Positions 1 to 11,021 of a DNA stretch of 64,000 bases are shown piece after piece. The notes beneath the pieces are model-generated. The model ran no database searches, was not told the origin of the DNA, and was given only the letters and a program-made list of their open reading frames with translations. The position numbers were made by a program, and so were the translations under genes. Position 1 is the stretch's first letter. Each line of letters starts with the position of its first letter. Origin of the DNA: Adenophora triphylla var. japonica (lineage: Eukaryota; Streptophyta; Magnoliopsida; Asterales; Campanulaceae); NCBI GenBank assembly GCA_022495995.1, contig JAFEMH010002508.1:177501-241500 (forward strand), in the 5' to 3' direction.

Positions 1-63
1 ATGAAGATGATGACATGTTGAACATTTTCAAGACGTCGCAATCTTGAAATTTATCCCACAACA
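1..63 (-). repeat. 3' LTR of element 1, last part only
   Basis: These bases match the end of the LTR at 9179-9241 with only a few differences (shared end CCCACAACA). The remainder is left of the window. Confidence 0.9.
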
Positions 64-79
64 ATTGTCCCCAAAATTG
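64..79 (-). other. Polypurine tract of element 1
   Basis: On the minus strand this reads CAATTTTGGGGACAAT directly before the 3' LTR, the expected place for the plus-strand primer of reverse transcription. Element 2 has the related AAAGTTTGGGGGCAAT in the same place. Confidence 0.75.
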
Positions 80-345
80 TCTTTTTAATGAAGATTAATA
101 GACAATTTTCCACATTCTTCTAGAACCTGGCGGTTAATTAACATGATAAGACGTGCGAGAGATGGAGAGTTTTAATCCCATTAAATTAGCATTTTTTACG
201 AGGATAGGGGAAAATCTAGGATTTTTAACCGAGGTCTTCTTGTCTCTTTATCACAATTTCTCACACCTTTTCCATCTTCCACTCTGTTCAACGGCGGTAA
301 AGATCTCTGAGGTAAATTTCTTCTATTCCTTCTCTCTTCTTCAAC

Positions 346-1989
346 ATGGTCAAATCCAAGTCCAAAAGAAACACAATGCCAAAAAAATCCCTTGAGCTCA
401 AGTAAGGATGGGGATTTCTCTTTTGAAGGACTGATAGTTAGACCCGGCGAAGAAGTATGTATTTTTAACAATGAGCAAATCGAGTCGATTAAGGAACGTA
501 AATGCTTCCCCAATTCCGCAATCTTTCGGCCTTTTGATGTCTTCATCAAGGCTGATTTCGTTTCTCCCCATTGGATTTACTTTTATGATTATCCCTTTGC
601 CCTAGGTTTTTCCTTCCCCTTCCCGTTGTTAGTAACTGATTTTTTCCGAAAAACAAAGCTGTCTTTTGTCCAAGTTATGCCTATGATTTGGAGAATCTTT
701 GCTTGTATTTTAAGGGTAAACCGAGAGTTTGGTTTAGACATAGGTTTGAGTGAGGTAGCCTCTGTGTACGAGCTTCAAACTTTTGGCTCGACAAGATATC
801 TTTTGAAAACTAGGTCTGGGATGAAACCGTTGTTTGCCAAAGTGACAGTTAATAATAGGGGTTGGAAGTCGAGATATTTCTTCATAGAGAAGGATTCTTT
901 GGAGGAAGGTGATACTCTAGAGACGAGGTGGAATAGGGAATGTATCTTCTTAATTTTCTATTTTTTCTTTTTCCTGCTCTTAACTGAATTTGTAATTTCC
1001 TCTTTTATCTTTGCAACTATTGACTGGGCAAAACGTTTTCCTGCTTCTATTGACACTGAGGGGAAGGTAAGAAGGCTATTGGAGTTTATGGAGGAGGAGA
1101 GATCATTCAAACCCTTGGAGGCAGGGGCCATTTCGGAAGAGTTCGAGGTGCCACCATCAGCGGAGATGTCAACTGGTAAGAGCTTCCTAGATTAATTTAA
1201 AGTTTACTTGAAGTTTAACTGTCTTCTTTAGTTCATAACTCTCGTTCTCTGTTTTGACAGTGTCCAAATCTACGGCTACCTTTTCACTAAAGGACCTGCA
1301 AGACTTCGTAGGACAATCCCATGCTAGCCAACAACTAGTGGTGCACAAGAAGGAAATGGAAGCACCTTCTGTTGGGGCGAGAGTGAAGAAAAGAAAGAGC
1401 AGTCCTAAAGAAGTTATAAATATTGGTGCTTTTGAGGAAATGGGTTTGAATGATATCAAGAGGGAGGTTTTTACCATGGCATCCGTGATGAGTTTCAAAA
1501 TTTTTCTTTAAAGATAGGTTTTTTGAATTTTGAAATAATTCCTTTATACTGACTATCAATTTCTAGGGTTTTGATGCAGCAGAAACAAAAATGAATGCTC
1601 TGGAGGAGAGGAACAGAAAATTTGTTCTAGAGGTACTGCAGATAAAGAAGCAGAAAGATATACTGACTAAGAAGGTAAAAGAACTCTCCAATGAAGTGGA
1701 AAGCTTGATGAAGGAGACGTCGTCCATCCAGGACACTCAACTGCGAGAAATTGAGGATCTGAAGAAGAGCTTGATGGCCGCTGCTGCTAAGAGCATGGTA
1801 GAGAACAATATCCAGATGATGGAGGAGTTTCAAGATGGAAGGCACCCAGAATGGGACGTTGAGCAGCAACGCTTGGTCCTGAAGAGCCTGCATGGAGAAG
1901 CAACTGAAGTAGGAGAGGTATCATCTGATTTGAAGGATGATAAGATGCAGGAAGAAGGCACAACATCTGCGGCAGTAGCCACCCCGTGA
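346..1989 (+). pseudogene. Antisense spliced gene of element 1 (putative gypsy-type transposon protein)
   Basis: Runs against gag-pol, near the 3' LTR. The open segments are 392-1195, 1254-1511 and 1591-1989. A start at 346 gives 19 codons and then needs a one-base shift to join the main frame. The N-terminal part carries the FPFPLLVTDFF...WR block typical of the plant 'putative gypsy type transposon' family (Transposase_28-like). The C-terminal part is a coiled coil ending in IQMMEEF..W..E..R.VL, which element 2 also has (IQMMEEY). A clear intron lies at 1176-1260 (GT..AG) directly after an MSTG motif, exactly as in element 2. A further intron probably ends at 1566, and an earlier one near 940-1010 has lost its acceptor AG. 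Function unknown. Related antisense ORFs are known in Retand-like elements. Probably no longer functional. Confidence 0.7.
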
Positions 1990-2892
1990 AGTTTCTTCAA
2001 TAATGGTTCTTTAGTTTTAAAACACTTGGTTTGACGACGGGCTGCGTCCCGGGATATTTGAAAAACAATGTTTTTTGGGTATGTAATTGGTCCATAAGGG
2101 CCATAAACAATTTGATTTTCAAGTGTTGGGTTGGTTCAACACTTTAGGTTTCTAGGGTAAAAAACTTTTCTATGCTTTTGACTAGTTTGAAAATATTTCC
2201 TGGCAGGGATAATCTTTTGAAAACGAAAAATGGAAGGTTGACATGTTAGTTAACTTTGAGATGTTGTCACTTTGCGATGGATGTGAAAATCCTTGCATTT
2301 GCTTTGATTGACATGTAGATGTCAAGATCCTCTTGTTCTTAGGTGGTACTAATATTCCACAACAAAATTGAAAAATTCTTAGGGTCAAAACGCATTGATT
2401 GAGTGAAGATGGGTAATTCGTATATATTAAACATACGGGCCCATCCTACACCTCAATCATGGTTGACATCGTGCGCTCCAGGAAAGGTGTTTAGAACTTA
2501 TTGAAATGAAAGAAAGTAATTTATTTAAACCTTTGAAGGGATTAAGTACCTTTAACGGTGGTGATATGGCCCGTCTCAAGCGGTTGTCTCCACGAAAAAT
2601 GCTTTTGAGATGATGACCTCTTGCAAAACAACAAGAAAGTGAAAGATTTCGACATCTATTTCTGATGTCATTTTTTATTTGATAAGAAAATAAAATAGTA
2701 CTAGATTTTATAAAAATATTTATTTATTTGAAAGAAAAGAAGTAAGGAAATAACTTGCTTCAAAATAAAAAATATAATCATACCCGAGTTTGCCGGTATT
2801 AAGATGTCACCTTCTTGGAATGGTGTTGACATCTTAAGGTCCCATGATTTATTTGAATGCTTCATGTTTTCTTGCAAAACAGAAATATGTTA

Positions 2893-2924
2893 GGGGTGGG
2901 TGTTAGCTTAGCTAACACCCCTCC
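2893..2924. other. Conserved perfect hairpin of element 1
   Basis: Stem GGGTGTTAGC (2898-2907), loop TTA, stem GCTAACACCC (2911-2920), within a longer G-rich/C-rich dyad. It lies between the convergent antisense gene and pol. Element 2 has the same hairpin with a compensatory pair. The rest of 1990-3070 shows no coding potential. Confidence 0.75.
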
Positions 2925-3069
2925 GATGCTTAAGTCAGTAAATGTTCAAATAATAGAGCAAATTGAAAAGTACTTTTATTGAAAATAAAATTGTAAAATT
3001 CATACCTTGGTTTTATTTTCATTGAAATGTCATTATTGAAACTTATATAAAATAGGACTTAAGGTGAAT

Positions 3070-4320
3070 GGCATTCCAGCTCCGAGGGTTCCTTGTTCCA
3101 TCTAAGGTTTATAGCCAATACGAACCTTTTCCTGCTTCAGCATCAACCATGTATGGTCCTTCCCATTTGGGGGCCAACTTTCCTGTATTGAGATCTCTTG
3201 TATTTTGAAATACTTTGCGTATGACTAGATCACCAACTTGGAACTTTCTCAATCTGACATTTTGTTGTAGGATTTAGCAATCTTCTGTTGATATGCCGCC
3301 ATCCTGATCTTGGCTAAGTCTCTTAATTCGTCAATGGTATCTAGGTCATGACTTAGGTTGGCATCGTTCTGCTCAGGTGTCAACAACCCATATCTGGCAG
3401 TAGGGACGATGACTTCTGCAGGGATGACCGCTTCTGCATCAAATACTAAGGAATAAGGGGTCTGACCTGTTGCATTCTTTGGTGTTGTTTTATCCGCCCA
3501 AAGGACAAACGAAATCTCCTCTGCCCATCTTCTTTTCTTTTGATCTAGCATCTTCTTTAAGTTGTTGATGATAATCTTGTTACTTGATTCTGCCTATCCA
3601 TTAGCTTGAGGATGTACCGGTGATGATGTAACCATCTTGACTCCCCATCAAGTGAGAAAGTCTTGTGTCTTCTTATTGATAAATTGAGAACCGTTGTCAC
3701 ATATTATTTCAGACGGGATGCCAAATCTGCTGAAGATATTCTTCTTAATGAAGGAGATGACTTCTTTGTCACGAACTTGAACATAGGCTTCAGCTTCAAC
3801 CCACTTCGAGAAATAATCTGTCATTTCTAGCAAAAATACTTTTCCTCCAGGTGCTTTAGGACATTTGCCTACTATGTCCATTCCCCATCTCATAAATGGC
3901 CAAGGGGAGAGGATAGGATGAAGCAATTCTGCGGGTTGGTGCAAGATGTCGCTATACCTCTGGCAGGAATCACACTTCTTGGCAAAGATGGCGGCATCTT
4001 GACGTATTGTTGGCCAGTAGTAACCCATTCTTAGAGCTTTCGTATGCAAGCTTCTGCCCCCATCCTTCATGCAATTCTTTTAGAACTTCCTTAGCTTTGT
4101 CAGCTTCGAGACATCTTAGATATGGTCCTGCGAAAGATTTCTTAAACAACACATTATCTATTAACACAAATCTTGAAAATCTTACCCTGAATGCTCTAGA
4201 ATTCTTTTCATCATCGGGGATGGTGCCATCTTGAAGATATTTAATTATTGGTGCAGTCCAAGATGTCTCTATCTGATTATTTGAGATGTCATCATCTATA
4301 CAAAAAAAGTTCTAACCTTT
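3070..4320 (-). pseudogene. Integrase of element 1, broken
   Basis: Integrase joins retroelement DNA to the host chromosome. Pieces on the minus strand are 4167-3970, 4070-3648 and 3551-3249. Visible: YYWPT, the CDSCQ half of the HHCC zinc finger, the core residues in WGMDIVGK and CDNGSQF, and then the LDQKKRRW...TPYSLV region. The segment that should hold the second zinc-finger His (CGNH in element 2) is deleted, with a frameshift near 4065. Two nonsense codons follow: TGA where element 2 has Arg (DFCARWG), and TAG in the NGQAES motif, which holds the catalytic Glu. No active protein is expected. Confidence 0.88.
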
Positions 4321-4360
4321 CCACGACAGGGATGTTGACATGGATAATTGGTATATTGGT

Positions 4361-4726
4361 CTAAGATAAGCTTTTGAAAGCTGATCCAAGATTGGTCAAT
4401 GCATCTGCTTGAGAGTTCTCCTCTCGGAGCATTTGTTCGAAGGAGAAAATTTTAAATTTGCTTGCAAATATTTTCACGATGCCCAAATAAGCTGTCATCT
4501 TGGCATTTTTTGCTGCATAGGAACCATTAAAATGATTGACTAATAACAATGAATCACTATATACCTGAATCACTTTAATGTTCACGTCTAGAGCCACGGT
4601 TAGGTCCATGATTAAGACTTCGTATTCTGCTTCATTATTCATAGCTTTAAAATCGCAACTAATGGCGTGAGGTATGATGTCCCCTTGTGACGACTTTAGG
4701 ACAACACCTAGCCCCATGTCCCTCAT
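4361..4726 (-). CDS. Second RNase H domain of element 1 (archaeal-type)
   Basis: 121 residues with the pattern of the extra RNase H of Tat elements: GLGVVLKSSQGD at the start, NNEAEYEVLI around residue 31, VYSDSLLLVNH around residue 55, and EENSQADAL near the end. These hold the expected acidic residues. It lies between the first RNase H and integrase, its usual place in Tat polyproteins. It was part of one polyprotein, so the Met at 4726 is not a true start. Confidence 0.85.
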   Translation of the reverse strand: MRDMGLGVVLKSSQGDIIPHAISCDFKAMNNEAEYEVLIMDLTVALDVNIKVIQVYSDSLLLVNHFNGSYAAKNAKMTAYLGIVKIFASKFKIFSFEQMLREENSQADALTNLGSAFKSLS

Positions 4727-4783
4727 ATTTGAGGCACCATCTGTAAATAGAGTCCATTTTCGCAGGATGTCACCATCTTGGAG

Positions 4784-6178
4784 CTATTGGACCTCCAGTT
4801 CTACTTCCGATTGCATGCTTGGACTAAAGTCTGCCACAAAATCTGCAAGTGCTTGGGATTTTATTGCTGTTCTAGGTTCATACCTGATGTCATAAGTGCT
4901 AAGTTGAACGGACCACTTGGCCATCCTTCCTGACATTTTTGTCTTTCTCATGACATTTTTTATCAGATAATTAGTACGAATAAAAATGATATGAGTTTCA
5001 AAATAATGTCTTAATTTGACTGAAGCAGTAATTAAAGCTAAAATTAATTTTTCAAGGTGTGAATACCTGGTTTTCGCATCAAGTAGTGTTTTACTTACAT
5101 AATATATTGGTTGTTGGACGCCATGTTGTTCTCGGACCAAGACGGCACTGACTGCACTTTCTGAGACGGCTAAGTAAGTATATAATGGCTCACCTTCTTG
5201 AGGCTTTGTGAGTAGGGGAGGTGTTGACAGGTATAGCTTCAAATCTTGAAAGGCCTGCTCATGCTTTTCAGTCCACTCAAATCTACAGTTCTTATTGAGG
5301 ATATCATAGAATGGCTTGCATCTGTCTGAGGATTTTGAGATGAATCGATTCAAGGCTGCCACTTTCCCTGTCAATCTTTGAACATCTTTGACGGACTTAG
5401 GCGACGTCAGATTGATAATAGCTTTTATTTGCTCCGGGCTTGCTTCTATTCCTCTTTTCGTCACCATGTAGCCCAAGAATTTACCGGACTTCATGCCAAT
5501 GTTGCACTTCGCTGGGTTTAACTTCATGTTGAATTTGTCCAAGATATCAAAGGCTTGAGCAAGATCTCGTACATGATTTTTAGTTTTCTTTGATTTTATC
5601 ACCATATCATCGATGTACACTTCCATGGTATCCCCAATCTGCTCTTTGAACATCATATTGACTAGCCTCTGGTATGTCGCACCTGCATTTCTTAGTCCAA
5701 AAGGCATTGCAATATAGCAATAAATACCTATAGGAGTAATGAAGGCGGTGTCCTCTTGGTCAGATGGCTCCATCTGGATCTGCTGAAATCCTGATGATGC
5801 ATCCAAGAAAGTCAACACTTCATGCCCAGAACTGGCATCGACCAAAGTGTCAATGTGTGGCAAGGGGAAAGGATCCTTGGGGCAGGCTTTATTTAAGTCT
5901 GTGAAATCAACACAAACTCTCCATTTTCCATTCTTCTTCTCTACCACCACCACATTTGCTAACCATCTTGGGTATTCGACGTCTCTGATCATCTTGGACT
6001 TGAGCAATCTGTCTACTTTTTCCTGAATGATTAGATTTCTTTCTTGCGTGAACTTCCGTCTCTTTTGGTGAATTGGTTTGAAGGATGGATCAATGTTGAG
6101 TTTATGGGTGATGACATCTTTGCTGATGCCTGTCATGTCTTCATGCCTCCAAGCGAAGCTCTTAACTCTGTTTTTCAA
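4784..6178 (-). CDS. Reverse transcriptase and first RNase H of element 1
   Basis: 464 open residues. The enzyme copies element RNA into DNA and degrades the RNA strand. Order: RT fingers (NVVVVEKKNGKWRVCVDF, about 75-92), FPLPHIDTLVD, FLDASSGFQQI, MPFGLRNAGATYQ, the catalytic box YIDD at 188-191, and LGYMV. RNase H follows with HEQAFQDLK, YYVSKTL and YSHLEKL, ending near residue 455 with QALADFVADF. The domain is intact, but the polyprotein upstream is cut by a TAA at about 6215-6217, so it is a fragment of an inactive element. Confidence 0.93.
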   Translation of the reverse strand: MKNRVKSFAWRHEDMTGISKDVITHKLNIDPSFKPIHQKRRKFTQERNLIIQEKVDRLLKSKMIRDVEYPRWLANVVVVEKKNGKWRVCVDFTDLNKACPKDPFPLPHIDTLVDASSGHEVLTFLDASSGFQQIQMEPSDQEDTAFITPIGIYCYIAMPFGLRNAGATYQRLVNMMFKEQIGDTMEVYIDDMVIKSKKTKNHVRDLAQAFDILDKFNMKLNPAKCNIGMKSGKFLGYMVTKRGIEASPEQIKAIINLTSPKSVKDVQRLTGKVAALNRFISKSSDRCKPFYDILNKNCRFEWTEKHEQAFQDLKLYLSTPPLLTKPQEGEPLYTYLAVSESAVSAVLVREQHGVQQPIYYVSKTLLDAKTRYSHLEKLILALITASVKLRHYFETHIIFIRTNYLIKNVMRKTKMSGRMAKWSVQLSTYDIRYEPRTAIKSQALADFVADFSPSMQSEVELEVQ

Positions 6179-6217
6179 GAGGTTGACAAGATCTTCCTCA
6201 ATCTCTGCTAGAACGTC

Positions 6218-6838
6218 TTAACCGATTAGCATCTTGAGATCTGGGTTTGAGGGATCTATGGATATTTCTTTTGCATCATGCTCCTTCGCCTCCAGAACCT
6301 CACGGGCCTTTCTTTGTAATTGATATGCTATCTTTGTAGATGTCGACGCCTTCATGGATGTCATATAGCATTCTTTAGCTGATTTCTGATCACTGTAAAC
6401 CTTGACAACTCCCCAGGGTGTCGGCATCTTCACGCATTGATGATAGGTGGATGGCACTGCTTTTATTCCATGGATCTAGGGTCTGCGCAAGATTACATTG
6501 TAACACGTAGCACTATCAATCACGCAGAATCTCTCCATGGAGTTGATGCCTTCAACATAAACTGGAAGTGTGATCTCTCCCACTGTGCTTTTGGTTTCTC
6601 CACTGAAACCTACGACAATTGAGGTCCTCTTGACGATGCTTTCTTCAGGGATCTTCATTTCCTTCAAGGCATCTAGCATAATGAGATTCACTGAACTGCC
6701 TCCATCTACTAGAATACGTCTGACTCTGCAATTGGCGATCTGGAGTGCAATGACCAAGGCATCATGGTTAGGATCCATAAAATTGTCTCTGTCGCTTTCT
6801 TCGAAGGAGATGACATCTTGGGATGTGAGCTGCGACAT
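6218..6838 (-). pseudogene. Retroviral-type aspartic protease region of element 1
   Basis: Processes the gag-pol polyprotein. The active-site loop reads RILVDGGSSVNLI, the DGGSS form common in Tat elements, followed by GFSGET and LPVYVEG. At about 6474-6479 the usual GRPWIH motif reads RRP-stop-IH (Trp TGG to TAG). The frame continues after it ([10 protein letters not shown] onward) into the linker before reverse transcriptase, and stops again at 6215-6217. Confidence 0.85.
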
Positions 6839-6951
6839 CTTCGAAAGTCTTTCAGGCTTCTCATCCTTTGCTTGCTTGGCGAACCTTTTAGCTGCAGAAT
6901 AAGAAGTGCCACATATATCAGAACCACCACTAATAACATTAACTACTGTTG

Positions 6952-8621
6952 TTACCGCTGAAGGAGCTCTTTAAGATGTCCCTTTGATAGCAGGTAACTA
7001 ATCTCCTTCCTCAAGGCGATGCAATCTTCGGTAAGATGTCCAAAATCCTCATGGTAGGCACACCACTTGGATTTATCCTTCCAACTAAACGGTTTATCAT
7101 TATTCCGAGGCCACCTTGCCTTATCTCCAAGGTTGTTCATTGCACAAAGGATACCTGAAACATCAACAGAGAAACAATAATCAGAAATTTTAGGAGATTC
7201 GAAATCATCATCATCTCCGTCATCTTCCACATAATTGATTTTGCTATGGTCATTTCTGAGATAAGGTCTAGATCTTTTCTGCCTTTGGTGAGATGACTCT
7301 ATCTTTCTGTCAGGGTGGTCATATGACGACGCCTTGTCAAAATTCTTGGACTGCTGCACCTTGTCCTCTTCTAGCCTGATGAATCTTAATGCTCGGTTTC
7401 GGATATCTTCCATCTTCTTGCATGGGTTCATCACCAAATCTTCATAATACGGAGAATCTTTCTTCAAACCCATTTTGAAGGCTTCCGCAGCTGTCGCCAT
7501 GTCCAGGTTGGGGATTTCTAGGACCTCTTTGTTAAACCTATTAACACAATCCCTCAAGGCTTATGCGGCTGCTGGGTGATGTGGTAAAGATCACTAGTGA
7601 GCTTCTCAAACTGTCGACTGCAAGAGAATTGATTGTTGAACAGGTTGACTAGCTGAGCAAACGACCTAATGGAACCAGGAGGTTGACGAATCAGCCACTT
7701 CCGTGCTGGCCCCACTAACGTCGAACCGAACCCTCCACACAAACAAGCCTTACGAAACTGGAGCGGGATGCGAACAATCTCCATTTTTTCTTGATAATAG
7801 GCGACATGCTCCTCAGGAGGATCTGAGCTTCCGTCATACAACTTCATGGCTGTCATGCTAAATCTTTTAGGGATGTCGACATGTGCAATTGCTGGAGTAA
7901 AGCGAGACTGATTGTAACATGTTGGAGAGACTTGCTGGATAGGCGGGGTGACGCCTGGCACATTCATGATCATGTCCCTTAACTCCTGAAGCTGACTCGC
8001 AATGTAAGTACCTGCAAAAGGGTTAGTAGTACGAGCAATATTATCCAAAGAAAAAATTGTATTGAGATTAACAAAAGGATTAGCATTATCTGCGGAGGAC
8101 ATCATAATGGTGCTATTGGTGAAGATTGGTCCTTCTGAAGAAGTCATCCTATAGGCGATAGATGTTAATGGTGTCGACATCGCCACAGAAGTCGTCAGTA
8201 ATGGAGAAGACGTCAGGATTAGTGATGACGACATCCTTACTGATGAGGCCATCGGAAGGAATTCATTGAAAGTCTGAGAGTTGTCCCCAATGTTGAAATC
8301 GAGGACTCTAGGACGCATAGGGGAGACATCATCCACTCTTTTAGTAAGCAACTCTTGCTCCCTTTGCACCTTTATCAAAGTTTCAGTTATCAAGGAGGTG
8401 CTATTCTGCTGGCGATCCAGCTGATTCTTCATCTGAATGAGCATACTCTTGATTTCGGAATCAGGAGACGGAGGTGTCTGCTTCTTGCCAGTACCCGAAG
8501 GCGGAGGTTGTGGCAATGACTCGTGGCCTCCGGTTGTCGACCTGCTACTGGTTTGGAGATTCACGCTGCTAGGGATAGCAACGATCCTACTGGCGGCGGA
8601 GGTCATAGGTTGGATAAACAT
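6952..8621 (-). pseudogene. gag of element 1, frameshifted
   Basis: Gag forms the particle that packages element RNA. The first ORF (8621-7554, 355 residues) starts about 40 bases after the primer binding site. After a low-complexity N-terminus it has the retrotransposon-gag core (GPARKWLIRQPPGSI, LVNLFNNQFS, YHITQQPH). A one-base deletion at about 7560, next to the HESLRD position, shifts the frame. The second ORF (7557-6952) carries on with RFNKEVLEIPN, ALRFIRLEEDK and a CAYHEDFGHLTEDC knuckle-like motif. Protease follows in another ORF. Confidence 0.88.
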
Positions 8622-8660
8622 AGTGGGAATGTGAGAATTTTAAGCCGATTAAAAAACCAA

Positions 8661-8680
8661 TGGCCCCACGGTGGGCGCCA
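8661..8680 (-). other. Primer binding site of element 1
   Basis: On the minus strand TGGCGCCCACCGTGGGGC begins three bases after the 5' LTR. TGG pairs with a tRNA CCA end. I do not assign the tRNA. The same spacer (ATT) is present in element 2. Confidence 0.75.
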
Positions 8681-8683
8681 AAT

Positions 8684-9241
8684 TGTTTTGGTTAAAATAC
8701 AATGGATCAAATTAAAGACCAAAATGTAAGATTAGGAGGGCACAATGGAGTATAATCGGTGTAATCATGGAAAGAAGATGACACAGCAATGTAACGAGGA
8801 AAACCCCTTGAGATGAAGATCTCGCCGGCACAAAACCTCGGGAGGTGATTATGAGCGCCTGCCTTCCCCAACTGTATTATTGATATTCAAGGAGTTACAA
8901 ATGATGGTGGAGCTATGGCGGATTACAAGAATACGTGTAAATAGTGTGTGTCGTGTTCCAGCCATAAACCCTTTTAAATAAAGAAAAAACGACTAAAGAT
9001 AACAAAATAACTAACTATCCTACAATTTCGGGATAGCTATCTTCAGGATATTGACTCGGTCTCTTGGCCGTTTGAGGAGAGACTTTGCATAGAATATTCT
9101 CACGTTCCTTATTTTTCTCCTGCATAACAGATATAGCAAATATTTAATAATCAAAGTATTTTTACCTTGACTGTAGGAATGAAAATGATGACATGCTGAA
9201 CATTTTCAAGACGTCGCAATCCTGAAATTTATCCCACAACA
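8684..9241 (-). repeat. 5' LTR of element 1
   Basis: 558 bp, TG...CA bounded (TGTTTTGG to CCCACAACA on the plus strand). Its right end repeats at 1-63. Confidence 0.9.
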
Positions 9242-9430
9242 CGCGTATGATAAATGGATCCCACTAATAAAAATATTAAAATAGTTTTGTTTTTGAATTT
9301 TTTAATTTTTAAAATGACAAGTTTTGCAATTTGAGAGACTGAAGTATATCAATATTAAAATTTTGGGACATTCGCTTACATTTGAGGTCAGTGATATTTT
9401 TTTTGGATTTTATAACTTAAACAATTACAC
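9242..9430. other. Intergenic, nothing recognised
   Basis: AT-rich flank between element 1 and the palindromic repeat. No ORF or repeat boundary seen. Confidence 0.6.
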
Positions 9431-11018
9431 AAAATCTAGGGAGAAACGCGTTTCTCCATAAGTTATGGAGAAACGGGTCCCGACATGTCGCGCGACAATG
9501 AGCTAGATAGCCAGAAACCTATGAAAGTGATATCCAGAAACCTTCAAATGAATATCCGTAAACCTTCAAAATGTTTCTCGGATATACATTTGAAGGTTTC
9601 TGGATATCCAGAAACCTTCAATAGCAATTTCTGGATATGCCCTAACACATTTCCTGGATACGCACCTAACGGTTTTACGGATATGCACCTACAGCTTCTC
9701 GGATATACATTTCACATCCTTCTCTGCTATCAAATACAAAGCTTCCGGATATCAACCGCAAAGCTTCCGCTATCAAATGCAAAGCTTCCTGATATCCGTG
9801 CTTTTTGGTCTTGGCCTTGTGTTTTTTTTTTCTGGTTATCAAATGTAAAGCTTCTGGCTATGAAAAACACGTTTCTCCATAGTTATGGAGAAACGCGTTT
9901 CTCAGCAGACGCACTCAAACAATTATCAATGATTTGGAAGCATTTTACTGCATTTATATTATAAGCAATATCTTAAGACATTTCACAATGATATTTGCAA
10001 AATTAGCCTTCACATTTGTGAAATCTGTTCAGTTTTTCTTATCCAAACATACGATTCAAGAACTCTTCACTTAGCAAATTTGAATTAAAAACTCATATTC
10101 TTTGAATAAAAATCCTTACTGCGTTTCACTAATTAATATCAATAGTTTTTGGTAACAAGTATCCTTGTGAAATGGTAAAGATTTTTCTTCATAATAACAA
10201 CAAAAATCTCTTTTTTTCTAAAGGATACGGTACCAAAAACTCTTGATAATAGGGAAATGCGGCATGAATTTTTATTCAATGGTTTTCCTAACGTGTCCTG
10301 TGCCCAGAGTTTTTGGTAACAAGTATTCTTGTGAAATGGTAAAGATTTTTCTTCATAATAACAAAAAGAAATGAGTAGGTCTGCTGAGAAACGCGTTTCT
10401 CCATAACTATGGAGAAACGCGTTTTTAATAGCCAGAAGCTATACGTTTGATAACCAGAAGAAAATTTCTCTTCGATATCACCTCAAAGGGTTACGGATAT
10501 CCGTAGTTTTGGGAACGGATATCCGTAAGCCTTTGGGCGGATATCCGTAAAAATAGATTTGAAGCCAAATCCAAGGCCAAGACCACAAATTGCTTATTGA
10601 AGGTTTCGGATATCCGTAAACCTTCAAATGTATATCCGTAAACCATCAAATGAATATCCGTAAAACATATTTTGAAGCTCAAATCCAAGGCCAAAGACCG
10701 TAAAATGCTTATTGAAGGTGCTTTCGGATATCCGTAAAACTTTCAAATGTATATCCGTAAAACCATCAAACTGAATATCCGTAAACATTTTGAAAGTTTC
10801 CTGATATCATTTTGAAGGTTTCTGATATCACTTTCATAAGCTTCCGGATATCCTTTCAAAGGGTTCTCGATATCCGTAACCTTTGAGACCGATATCCGTA
10901 AGAACTATGGGACAAGGTCATGGCCAATACAAAAAGTTTCTGGATATCCTTTCAATAGCTTCTGGATACCCGTAACCCATTTCTCCATAACTTATGGAGA
11001 AACTTCTCCCTAGATTTT
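9431..11018. repeat. Foldback repeat with GGATATCCG minisatellite
   Basis: Outer inverted repeats begin AAAATCTAGGGAGAA at 9431 and end with its complement at 11018. Both contain the palindrome TTTCTCCATAA/TTATGGAGAAA. A second, inner pair (about 9865-9905 and 10383-10425) repeats GAAACGCGTTTCTCC with a similar dyad. Between them, short units of the type GGATATCCGTAAACCTTC and CTTCAAATG occur in both orientations; GGATATCC is itself a palindrome (EcoRV site). The loop (9910-10380) holds direct repeats at about 10145-10205 and 10308-10370. ORFs here (9485-9964, 10491-10694) are repeat artefacts. Confidence 0.8.
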
Positions 11019-11021
11019 ACG

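Larger units (their letters stand above)
1..9241 (-). mobile_element. Ty3/gypsy LTR retrotransposon, Tat-type (element 1)
   Basis: Seen: the 5' LTR is at the right (8684-9241) and the end of the 3' LTR is at 1-63; the rest lies outside the window. On the minus strand the order is gag, protease, reverse transcriptase, RNase H, a second RNase H and integrase. Known: two RNase H domains before integrase mark the Tat lineage (Retand/Ogre relatives). An extra spliced gene lies on the opposite strand between the integrase end and the 3' LTR. The element is dead: gag has a frameshift, and protease and integrase have premature stops. CGCGT follows the right LTR and would be half of the target duplication; the other half is off-window. 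Confidence 0.93.

Noticed and set aside
9485..9964. 159-residue ORF
   Set aside because: Reads across GGATATCC repeats; composition follows the repeat.
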